Notes under the pieces: generated by a model
What the model saw: the letters and a program-made list of their open reading frames with translations, nothing else
Database searches by the model: none
Told to the model about the DNA's origin: nothing
NCBI GenBank assembly: GCA_026874595.1
Contig: CM049307.1
Coordinates: 94,710,330 to 94,774,329, forward strand
Length of the DNA: 64,000 nucleotides
Origin: Sipunculus nudus
Taxonomy: Eukaryota > Annelida > Sipuncula > Golfingiida > Sipunculidae
Reading direction: 5' to 3'
Translations under genes and position numbers: made by a program
Part shown: positions 11,846 to 21,299 of the stretch, one piece after another
Layout: each line of letters starts with the position of its first letter
How positions within the stretch are numbered: the stretch's first letter is position 1

Positions 11846-12175
11846 GTTGGCTGCTGCATGAACATGCCCACAGCTTACCACTGAATATCGCGACTGCTGC
11901 TCTAAATGCTTCTGATGGAGAGGTGAAATTCGAAGAGTTTACCTGTCAAGGTTATTATCCAGTAAAAAGGATGTTGGGACAGAAGGAATTCAAGGCAAGA
12001 CTAATCCGAATAAACATGCCTTTCGTGGAACCGGTTATTGTTGAAGGGATAAGTGGGGACATTGTAGAAGAGTTACCTAGGACTTTCCGTCCAGTCACAC
12101 CGATCACTGCACCAGCTTCTGCTGAACATATGGTAGGGAGTAATGCAGAAGAGATGCCAGACAACAAAACATATG
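11846..12175 (+). pseudogene. Lectin-like locus 2, exon 2: unknown module, open
   Basis: From G+GT the frame reads GWLLHEHAHSLPLN, then KFEEFTCQGYYPV and QKEFKARLIRI. It matches position by position the exon at 26581 (VWALQYEVNSIPLN, EEFPCQGYY, QTEFKVKLIRI). The exon is longer than its paralogue (330 versus 243 nt) because of an acidic and Pro/Thr-rich extension (about residues 55-105) before the GTAGGG donor. It is open throughout. I do not recognise the fold. The single conserved Cys in C-Q-G could serve an inter-chain disulfide (inference). Confidence 0.65.
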
Positions 12176-13056
12176 GTAGGGAGTCTTACGCTTGGATGTC
12201 ATTATATGTTCTTTATATTTACACGTTCAAAATGTTTTCGAATGTAGGTTCAATTCAAAGGTGACTTTTATAATACCATATCATCATGTACCCCCTGTTT
12301 ATATCTGATTGCAATTCTAATATCAGTAATATAGTTTTCTTGTCAGATATATAGCTTGATAAAAGAGGTGTTTTGTAATGACTTAAAAAAGTAAACAATG
12401 GTTTTTAAAATAGGTTAGCTTCTTGAAAAAAAACCTTAAACCCTTTAAATCGGGCTTTATCCACTATTTCTTCTTAAATATCCCAGGGCCGAGAAGCATA
12501 GTTACGGCATTGGATAAAGAAGTTGAAAATATTTTTATAGTTATGATGGCATGATTTTACTTAATGGTTGTAAATGTTTCTAGGAGAAACATCATTTTAT
12601 GGGCGTTGTAAAGAGCTGTATTTCTTAAATGTTTCTTAGTTACATTTTTTTTTCACTTAATTATAAAATGTGACCTGATTCCACCTTTGTAAACATTTGC
12701 ATAATTTTTTAAGGATTGGGAAAAATTGGGGTAAAATTAAAAAATATTCGTCACAGCGGGACCAAAAAACACGATATCTGGAGAAAGCATTGGCCAGAGT
12801 TTCACAACGATTTCTGTAATGGTTTTACTCATTAAACTGGGTGTAATAATATTCAGATTTGAATGTAAGGTCATCGTAAATTCCTCGTGATGGTGACTTT
12901 TATTTAGGGAATATTCCATTGTAAGGGATTAACTTGTAAGGATAACAACTTGATTGACAATCACTGATATGTTTATGCATTTCTGTTTAGTCTATTTCTG
13001 CAGAGGTTTCCGCTCTAGCCTCTAGTTTCTGTTCCATATTATGTTACTTTCCTCAG
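12176..13056 (+). other. Intron 2 of locus 2
   Basis: Predicted 881-bp intron ending in TTACTTTCCTCAG. No other feature is seen. Confidence 0.5.
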
Positions 13057-13257
13057 ACCAGTGCGACTCTTGATATTTAGATGTAATGAGTGACTGGACC
13101 GAGCGTGGTGAAGGGAGAGGGTCGTGCTATAGATATATAGGAGACGGTCGGTTGGTATATGATGCGGTGCAGGTCCGCAAAGACCAGGGAGGAGGCTTGA
13201 TGAGCATTGGAACCGAAAGGGAGCAAAGACACGTCGAGATGAAGCTGGCCGAAAAAG
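13057..13257 (+). pseudogene. Lectin-like locus 2, exon 3: CTLD half with nonsense codon
   Basis: It starts AC-CAG-TGC-GAC-TCT like locus 1, but the next codon is TGA where locus 1 has TCA (Ser). The same frame then stays open and keeps CTLD features: GSCYRYIG, a G-G-G-L-M-S-I stretch, E-x-E-Q-R-H. The canonical Cys1 (E-x-C in paralogues) is Arg here (QVRKDQGG). It ends G|GTGTTT in phase 1. One premature stop plus loss of a core disulfide Cys indicates a decayed gene. Confidence 0.65.
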
Positions 13258-13660
13258 GTGTTTTCTTTTGTTAGTTTGTGAATTTTATTCATAATTTTGG
13301 AAGTCTCTCTTGTGTTTGATTTTCGTTTTAATGGCTGATTTAAGTAACTTTATCTCGTTTCAAGAACATATACCCTGGCTAATTAAATTGTATGTTGAAA
13401 AGATCTGTTTCTTTGACAAAGCCGGATTTTTTGTCTTTTTCTTAAAGTAACCAGATGGCACTGTTCCTGTGTCCTGGGTGTAAAATAATAATCCCAACAA
13501 TGGAAACAATGAATGGCATTATTTTAAATATGTACGTTTCTATAATAGAAAGGTGTGTTGGCTGCTTTATAGCAGCAGTATATATATTTATTAAGTGAAG
13601 ATGATCATTTAAACCATAAATTTAGCCATAGCAACACTTGAATACATATTATAAATTCAG
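13258..13660 (+). other. Intron 3 of locus 2
   Basis: Predicted 403-bp intron, acceptor TATAAATTCAG. Nothing else is seen. Confidence 0.45.
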
Positions 13661-13889
13661 GGCTATCATTGATGAACTCGTATTGTACAAGCGCACGTTA
13701 CGCGAACAAAAGGTGGACATGGGGATCTCTACAAAGATCGCTTACTTCAACTGAGCAGAATTCCAGCCTGTTACCACAAATGAGGAATCTTCTTCTATCA
13801 GCATCAATTGTATCACCTACGAATGGTATCGCTCCTGGACGTCTACTCAGTGTTATGCAATTTGCGAGAAGCCGGCAGTTTGTTTATAA
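13661..13889 (+). pseudogene. Lectin-like locus 2, exon 4: frameshifted CTLD half
   Basis: The first part reads MNSYCTSARYANKRWTWGS in one frame. The remainder (ISINCITYEWYRSWTST, AICEKPAVC, then TAA) is in another frame, so an indel lies just after the W-T-W-G-S segment. In the second frame the conserved Trp of Y-x-x-W is TGA. The order and spacing still match exon 4 of the intact loci, including the extra Cys after ICE. Two independent lesions here add to the stop in exon 3. Confidence 0.7.
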
Positions 13890-14984
13890 ACACTTATTTT
13901 ATTATGATATATTTCATTCAACTAACACTCGTCCTGGGACCAAACAAGGATTTTAGATCGAAGGACACTCACCAGCATACGTTAGCGTTAAAATGTGCAG
14001 ATTTAACTATTATAACTAAAAGATATATCAGCACTTTTATTAATGAAATTAAATTTTACAATTGTTTGTTACTTTATATCGTAATTACTATTACGGACAA
14101 GGATGGTGTCAATCCTTGATTTTATTATCTTTCACAAAAAAACCCTCTTTCTCATGTTCGTTTTAATTCAGACTCTCGCTGGCTGAATTCAGCTCAAGAG
14201 ATTTACGGTTGGTCAATATTTATGGTGGAGAAGAATATGTGTGGAATATTTTGTTGTAATACAGATGGGTAAAATATGCGATTATTATAAAGATATGTAG
14301 ATAAATAAATGCTTCTTGGTAGCAAATGGTTTTCAACAAACTTTAATCATCCTAACATGTTTTTCTTGGTATGAATTATTCCAGGTGGTTATATTTTAAT
14401 CATTTTAATGTGTAATTATACCACAATACCATACTGTATATATCAAACATGAATAGTTATTCTAAACTACAGAGTCATTTATTTATGGCTAAGGATATCG
14501 ACATGGCTGAAATAATAGCTTTATCTTTTTCATCACACCTCTTGACATTATCTGCATGAATTACCTGCTCACATGCTTCACTGACAAGGTCCCTGTGAAC
14601 ATTATACACTTTGTATACAAAGTAACAATAATGGTTTATGTTAGATATGCATATGAGATTCAACGTTCGGATATAGCATATAATGCATAACTGATCGTTC
14701 GTTGTCATTCGCCATTTAATAAACGTTTTCTCGCCTGACCAATGTCTTGGTTTAAATCAGAATCAAAGTAAGATTTCTGAGAACTGAGGTGGTAAGAGGG
14801 CACCGCCAGAAGTAATTTAATCTCTCCCACATGTTTGTGGCTGCCACAGAAATCGTCCAAGAGTAAAGTTTAATACTGAGACCCCTGTTGATACACATGA
14901 CTGGTTACTATATCAAAGGTATTGGCGTAATAAAGAGATCTGAAAATGGAAAGAAGGAATATAAATTAATGTTATTCCGAACCG
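13890..14984. other. Intergenic, nothing recognised
   Basis: Only featureless short reading frames in AT-rich sequence. No repeat family or RNA gene is identified. Confidence 0.35.
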
Positions 14985-15590
14985 ATAAGCTTTAAAGCAT
15001 ACCAGATCCGGCTCAAGGTCAGCGTTAAATCATACCTGCACCTGCTTAAGGTCTGCCCACCATATTACCAGTTGCTGCTGAAGGTCGGCCTAAGATCTAA
15101 CTGGCTCCGGTTAAATTCAGCCTTTGATCTTTCCAGATCCTGTTGAAAATCAGCCTTGTATGTTACTAGCTCGTACTAAGGTCTGTCTTCTGTATAACCA
15201 GTTCCTGCTAAAGGTCTGCCTTCCGTATTATCAGTTCCTGCTGAAGGTCGGCCTTTTGCTCTCCCAGCTCTCGCTGCAGGTAAACTTCGATTATAACCAA
15301 CTCCTGGTAAACGTCAGTCTTCCATCCTGGTGAGGGTCATCCTTTCATCTTGTTAAAGGGTGGCCTTTAATCCTACCGACTCATCCTGAATGTTTGTCTT
15401 TCATTCTCGCAGATCCTACTGAAAGTGAGGCCTCCACCTTCCAGATCATGTGAATGGTCAACCTAACATCGTACTAACTCTTGCTTAAGGTCAGTCTTTG
15501 ATCTTCCCAGATCCTGTGGAAAGTCAGCCTTGTATTTTACCAGCTCTTGATAAATGGCAGCCTTGCATCTGACCGGCAGCTCATGTTAAA
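14985..15590 (-). repeat. Decayed 33-bp tandem repeat reading as 11-residue units
   Basis: About 18 diverged units of roughly 33 bp; adjacent copies around 15178-15243 are the clearest (AAGGTCTGCCTTC...CAGTTCCTGCT). On the minus strand the unit translates as QQELIIRKADL, QELVIQKTDL, YQELVKYKADF, an 11-residue pattern suggestive of a hendecad coiled coil. Stops and frame changes interrupt it, so no continuous protein remains. It may be a fossil of a coiled-coil repeat gene or simply a minisatellite with an open minus-strand frame. Confidence 0.6.
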
Positions 15591-15652
15591 TATCAGAAAG
15601 GGAGCATTACAGAATATGTCACAGTAACCAGTGTAAGCTGAACATTTGCAAT
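15591..15652. other. Spacer carrying the left target duplication
   Basis: TTTGCAAT at 15645-15652 is the left target-site copy of the adjoining hAT-like element. Confidence 0.55.
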
Positions 15653-16148
15653 CAGGCTTGGGTCAGGTTCAGGGGGTCTGTTTTTCAGTACAAGTACCTC
15701 AGTTATTGACAGGTACAAGTCCAAGTACAGACATTTAAGGTTCACTTGAGTACAAGTACAGGAACAGGAGTCTGTACATAAGTACATGTACATTTTTTAA
15801 CAAAGTTTTAATTTTTTTTAATATTTAATTATACTTTATCATTTAATTCATTCAAATAAATAAAACGCACACAATGTTCTTAATATTTTTGTATTAAGTA
15901 AAGTCAACATTTCAAGCGCCAGGATTATAATATGAGCAGTTGAAATCTAGCTGGCAACAAAGTTCTATCAGTTTATAATAGTGCTTAGATATTCTGTACA
16001 TCACAAGGTTTCCTCACGCTGTGTTTATAGTAAGTAGATTTAAGTTTTATTTTATTCAAATCGTATACTTGACTATATAACTTGATTTATCAAGTACATT
16101 TTTGGCAAGTACTAGTACAATACAAGTATCATACATGACCCAATCCCG
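15653..16148. mobile_element. Short hAT-like non-autonomous element, 496 bp
   Basis: The left end CAGGCTTGGGTCAGG and the reverse complement of the right end, CGGGATTGGGTCATG, form imperfect terminal inverted repeats. They are flanked by TTTGCAAT (15645-15652) and TTTGCGAT (16149-16156), an 8-bp duplication with 7 of 8 matching. The subterminal zones are rich in direct and inverted AAGTAC/GTACTT motifs (15.69-15.79 and 16.08-16.13 kb), a layout common in hAT transposase-binding ends. No transposase is encoded. Confidence 0.65.
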
Positions 16149-16156
16149 TTTGCGAT

Positions 16157-16953
16157 ATCACTTAAAGGAAATGCCTAATTATTACAGTACATAATCACAG
16201 TGCAAAGAAATCATATTTATTTTCATTTGCCGATTTTGTTATGTATTTAAACATAATGCATGGGGGCTATGCGACTATTGAGTGTTTTCATGTCGATTAC
16301 ATGATATTAATGTATTATTTCATGTTTCCATGTTTCATGTGTGTAGATCAGAACGGTAGCACGGTAAGTTTTTATCATTAAGCTTTTTTTTTTGGTATCT
16401 GGAGAATATTCCAGTAAAATATTCCATATATGGGTCGTTGTTTGATATCTAACATTTTGTTTCAATACAATGAATCAATGCGGTGACCGTAATTTATTAC
16501 TGAACAATGAGTAGCGAGAATAAGAACCAGTAAAATCATAGAACTGTAGACCTTAACCATTTGCTTATTTTAATTTCATTCATCACTTACAATTTAGGAT
16601 ATTCTGTTAATAAAAGATTGCAACTGTTCACACATATATTTATCACGTACAGCCTTTCCAACAGATTGTGCAACGCTTATCTACATTCCAGGATGATTTG
16701 TATAATTATATGCAGTGTTATCATCTTTGTATTTCTATTCCAGCAGTTTATATTGTATTATCGCAAGTCCTTCCATTTTCCTATGAAACAAGTCGGGTGA
16801 TTTCAAGTCTTTTCTCAATGGTGTTCTTGAGAGAATCAAGGTGTAAAAAGATACAGGAGATCAGCATCGTTGTTTGCTGACAGCAGGAGAAGACATGTCA
16901 CTATTTTGTATTATCATATCAGCGATCTTTTAATTTTAAATAACTACCTTTTT
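16157..16953. other. Intergenic, nothing recognised
   Basis: AT-rich, no supported exon. Short frames at 16.56-16.88 kb show no domain. Confidence 0.35.
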
Positions 16954-17083
16954 TGAAGACTAGTTTTATGTAGGTTCATATACACTAGCTTTCGGGTGCT
17001 CGGTCCACTTCCTCAGACGTGAATGAGGAAGGTAGGAAGCAAGTCTATAAGAACCTACATAAAGCTAGTCTTCAAAAAGGTGT
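16954..17083. repeat. 130-bp fold-back (inverted repeat) element
   Basis: The left arm, beginning at the ACCTTTTTTGAAG and running through TTATGTAGGTTC, is repeated in inverse at about 17047-17083 (GAACCTACATAAAGC...CAAAAAGGT). The arms are about 35 bp with few mismatches and the loop is about 60 bp. The loop holds a second small palindrome around CTTCCTCAGACGTGAATGAGGAAG. It could be a MITE-like fold-back element or part of a retroelement terminus. No clear target duplication is seen. Confidence 0.65.
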
Positions 17084-17740
17084 CAATGAATGAAAGCTTT
17101 TTGTAAGTAACAGACTAGCACGGTAATTTAACATCTCAAACAACTACGTTACTTAAGTTTAGGTAAGCAACATCTTGTTGCAGTAAGGGTAATTGCACTA
17201 GGACAAAAGTAACTCTCGGTATGGAAAGGCACTGGGTAACATAATGAATGTGTTGAAGAGAGATAACCATGATATAAACAGACAAAAACATGAAAAAAAG
17301 TAGAAATTGCTTTGTCGGATTTGATAAGTGGATAGATGAAACCACAGCGCATTGAGACGAAAAGCACATTATTAAATGCTCTTGCCATATTCACTTGATT
17401 TGTGTGGATACATTGCAAAGTATTTTTTTAATAAATTTCTTTTATTAAAAATTACGTTTGTGAATTCGTAGTACTTTCCTTGTTCTTGTACTTTCCACAA
17501 AAGCAATTGAAGAAACAAAAACAAATATAATTCATGTAATCGACAAGTATAATCATTTTTATTTTTACAAAAGAATGCTGAGTTATTATATTAACGCAAT
17601 ACACAAAATGTAAATTTAGTTCATAAAGTGCTATCTAAGCAACATTTCCGAAATTGTTCTAATTTGCCATATATAGTTTTCATTGTTTTAGTTATCACAG
17701 TTACAGTGTGCTTCATTACGATGTAAAATGTTTTTCTGTT
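17084..17740. other. Intergenic upstream of locus 3 relic
   Basis: No leader exon resembling MDY..F could be found for locus 3. Nothing else is recognised. Confidence 0.35.
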
Positions 17741-17754
17741 CTACTAATGTCTTC

Positions 17755-17905
17755 TCCGTTTGGATGAATATGCGGATTGCCGCTGGGAATTGTTCTGCGA
17801 GAGAAATGCAGATCGATGAATTTCAGTGCAGAGGGTATTGTAAATATAAAACCATAAAGCAAAAGAAATTTAAGGTAAAGCAGATTAGATAAGATCATCC
17901 ATCCT
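17755..17905 (+). pseudogene. Lectin-like locus 3, exon 2 relic
   Basis: One frame reads MQIDEFQCRGYCKYK and KKFKVKQIR, equivalent to EEFPCQGYY...EFKVKLIRI of the intact paralogue at 26581. The upstream P-L-N/G part lies in another frame because about 19 bases are missing relative to the paralogue. TAA follows KQIR where the paralogue has an Ile codon. Frameshift and nonsense both show decay. Confidence 0.65.
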
Positions 17906-18465
17906 TGTATAACGCACTGGCAACGATGACAAAGGAAAACTCCATATAGACAAATCAACGAAAGTATCTAGTTGCGATATCAGCAAAAGAAGATGCGATA
18001 AGCATTTTGAAGTCAGATGTTCCTTCAAAAAGGAAGAGACTGCCTTGTTTGGATCAAGGTGTTATTAAACCTCCTTTTGTTGATATGAACACAGCTATAT
18101 TCAGCCATTCATTCATACATAGACAAACTATGTGCATGTATACTAATAAAAACTATGATTATTTTGTCCTTTTTTAAGTGGCATTATGATATGTAAACAG
18201 GAAAAAACGCCCTTTAATTGTGTTTACATTCCAAAAAGTATCACCATTAAGCAATTTACATTCAATATGAAGATAGATATAACAAAACGTGTTGCAATTT
18301 GGAGAATGTATCAATACCATTATGAAGTCAGGCTGTAAAAGATAAAGAAAAGTAAAATCGGCCCTTTTTCATCTTTCTCATATACTTCTGTTGTTTTTTT
18401 AAAATGCCTTGTGGAACAATTTTGTTACAAGTTGGATATTGATTCCTTTTTCTTGGGTTACCCGA

Positions 18466-18650
18466 GAGCATAGGATCTGGCTACATGCCTTATCACTCTA
18501 AACCTGTGGTCGCAAATAAAGCAATTATATCCTGTGAGAAAACATGAAGGACACCTTCTGAGTATAGAGACAGCAGAGGAACACAATTACATAAGGAATT
18601 TATTCAACAAATTCGACAGTGGCAGTACATTCTTTCCATAAGTGGTAGGA
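18466..18650 (+). pseudogene. Lectin-like locus 3, exon 3 relic
   Basis: The nucleotide alignment to 27771-27960 is obvious (ACAGCAGAGGAACA, AAATTCGACAGTGGCAGTA). Lesions: the Cys codon of G-S-C-Y is GGC (Gly). One extra base in GAGAAAACATGAAGG (paralogue GAGGAACATGCGGG) shifts the frame and exposes TGA. The donor GTAAGT has become GTACAT. No exon 4 follows. Its expected place is occupied by unrelated sequence and the Penelope-like element, so locus 3 cannot make a CTLD. Confidence 0.75.
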
Positions 18651-19930
18651 GTCGATTGTAAATCATTATTGATGGCTTTATGTAACATCTATTTCATATA
18701 TCACGCTGAAAGGTTGATATGATTGTTGACACTTATCTGTTGCTCAAGGATAAGATTTAATGCTGTTCCTTGATTTTTATCTTTTCTTTTTTATAAAATA
18801 ATATGACCTTTTGGATATGCATCCTTTTAATTTAGTCAAGCAAAATTCGATCTATTTAATCAATAAATTGGCAAACTATTATTTTTATGACACCTTTTTC
18901 TTCACATGGTAAGAAAACAGAGATTTAAAACTCAACTATATTCTTTTCAAAAGAATAACCACGTTATATATTACCATTTACACTAAGCTTGCAACAATAT
19001 GCGGTTCCGCCGATGGATGTATTGACTCAACAACAAAGGTAATGAATTAATAAGTATTCTTCTTTGTGGCACCGCATACTAACAAGAACCCACTATCTCT
19101 GAGTCGTTTCTGAATCTTATTTATGGCAACCAAAGGGTCAGCAACCCAACCGAATAACCCAAGATATCAATTCTACCTATTATGGCGAACATCACACGCA
19201 TATCTGATAATTTAATGTAGTACCTGAACAGTGAGCCGGCTAGTCAGCTGTACTCATGAAACAGTTCTGTAGTACATGAAGTATAACTAACTGTATACGA
19301 TACATTATTAATGGTCCCCTGCATGATTGAACACTTTCACTATGATTAAATGAATTTCTATGTGTATTACTATATATATATATATATATATTTGTTTATT
19401 AATTTATATTTATATAAGTATCCATTATAAGGGATGGGTTTTGGTTTTGACCACCACTGTCACCTGCTGTCGAACAAGTAGTTTAGAAAATGGAGGTGTA
19501 AATGGACTGCGCGTAATTGCTTCGATTACATTTAATTCAATCAGATACAACATAACGGATTATAAAATTAATACATGCCTTACTGAGAAGACAAAATGGT
19601 AAAATATACAATACATGTTTCAACGGCAGAAATAAAATCATCACTAACGAGGACTGTTTGCAAAATCCTTCTGTCATCGCTCACGCGCGGCTTGTCATGG
19701 ATGTTCCGACAAGTGAACACACATTTCTAATCTAGTCGATCATACGACATTATATGTGACCATATTTAAGTGTTAAACTGCCAACAAAAGAAGCAGAGGT
19801 AGCTCACGCTTTATAAATAGTTCCTATTATAGTCTAGGTTAGAGTTGTTACTATATATGTTAGCAGTAAAATTTTGTTTCATCGATACACGATGCCTAGC
19901 TTATCGATATCCATATCGACGTAGCGTATC
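18651..19930. other. Copy A flank, no gene
   Basis: 18.84-19.13 kb still aligns to copy B. From about 19.15 kb onward I find no match in copy B. A short (TA)n occurs at 19.37-19.39 kb. No exon is seen. Confidence 0.4.
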
Positions 19931-19931
19931 G

Positions 19932-19934
<3 letters not shown>

Positions 19935-19980
<46 letters not shown>
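19935..19980. repeat. (TA)n microsatellite at 3' end of Penelope-like element
   Basis: Pure TA dinucleotide run directly abutting the retroelement. Confidence 0.95.
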
Positions 19981-19983
<3 letters not shown>

Positions 19984-21243
19984 AATGAACATTGAAGAGA
20001 GACATCAACGCCAACATTTCAAACAAACATATTATTTGGATAACATGTACAGATTGTTGCTAAAGTTTCAGCGACCCCTGAAGCCTTCGTCAGCGTGAGT
20101 GACTAACTGTAAACAAAGCTGATAATGTGACCCTTCGCTGGGTCAACGGGGCTGGCTTGCCAGCTATACACATTAATCCATCATATGTCTTGTCAGGACT
20201 GGCCTGTGTATATCCACATAAAAACAGGGCTGCTGGGGTGTCAAAGACAGGGAGGGGTTAGTCTCGAGGGGAAAAGTACGTGCTGATTGCCGGGTATTTA
20301 CAGAGAAAAGCCAAGTCTTTGTTTAATCCTTTTATGTGCGTATGTATGGTATGAATGTGCTTTTGTTCGGATGTGAATCTATCTTTTCTGGAGGGAAAGT
20401 TGCCTTTAAGGATGGTGCATGTTAAATCGGTGAGAATGGTCGGATTTGTTGAAATGTGCGGCCACGGGGAATCCGGGAGTGTTGTCGCAGATTTTTTTTT
20501 TTTGTGGTTGTTCATTCTAAGCCTGATTTGGTGCCGGTTTCTCCTATATAATTTCCCTCCCCATTAGGGCATTTTTTACCAGTAATAAAGTAAATGACAT
20601 TTGAGGAATTGCAAGAAAAAGGGCCTGGCCTGAGGGTTATGTTAGATCCTGGGGACTGAAATGTGGGTTTGGTGTTTAAAATATCGCAGATCTTACAGCG
20701 GCGGTCACCGCATTTGACATTCCCTGACGGGCTGTTATGTTTGTGTAGTTTCGAGTGGACAAGCATGCGTTTGAGGTTGGGAGGTTGTCTGTAAGTGGCA
20801 ATGGGAGGCGTGGAGAAAAGAGAATCTGTAGCGGGATTCGAATTAAAGTTATTCCAGCATTTTTGTATATTTTTGTTGATAGAGATGATGGCCGGGTGAA
20901 ATTCCTGGTTCGTGGGGATGCGTGAATTTATGTCTTTTTCTTTGTAACTGAGGGGGCTGTTTCGTTTAATATTACAAACTTTTCCAAAATTTTGTAGGAT
21001 TAACTTGAAAGGGTACCCTTTAATGAGGAAATGTTTGGCTAATTCAAGTGCTTTGCATTTAAAATCTGAATCATTTGAGCATATACGTCTGTAGCGCAGC
21101 ATCTGTGCAAATACAATCCCTTGTTTGAGATGTTGTGGGTGGAAGCTACTGCAGTAGAGATAGCTGTGACGGTCAGTTGGTTTATGATAAATGCTAACAG
21201 TCAAATGTCCTTCAGTGATGGCAACTGACACATCAAGGAAATG
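19981..21243 (-). mobile_element. 5'-truncated Penelope-like element with GIY-YIG endonuclease
   Basis: Minus-strand coding. From 21243 the frame begins FLDVSVAITEGHLTVSIYHK, then QHLKQGIVFAQMLRYRRIC, the region after the reverse transcriptase core in Penelope-like elements. A linker with a Cys cluster (CGDRRCKIC) follows, then the GIY-YIG endonuclease signature VIYFI...NYIGETGT. The frame breaks at about 20512-20515, and the rest (CTILKGNFPSRKDR, HIKGLNKDLAFLC, to about 20258) needs at least two further shifts, one at an A run. A non-coding tail with a CTGACGAAGGCTTCAGGGG motif (minus strand, about 20.08-20.10 kb) runs to the (TA)n tract. The catalytic RT palm is missing, so the copy is dead. 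Confidence 0.8.

Positions 21244-21295
<52 letters not shown>
21244..21295. repeat. (TA)n microsatellite at 5' end of Penelope-like element
   Basis: Pure TA run joined directly to the truncated coding end of the retroelement. The insertion is thus bracketed by the same microsatellite type on both sides. Confidence 0.95.
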
Positions 21296-21299
<4 letters not shown>

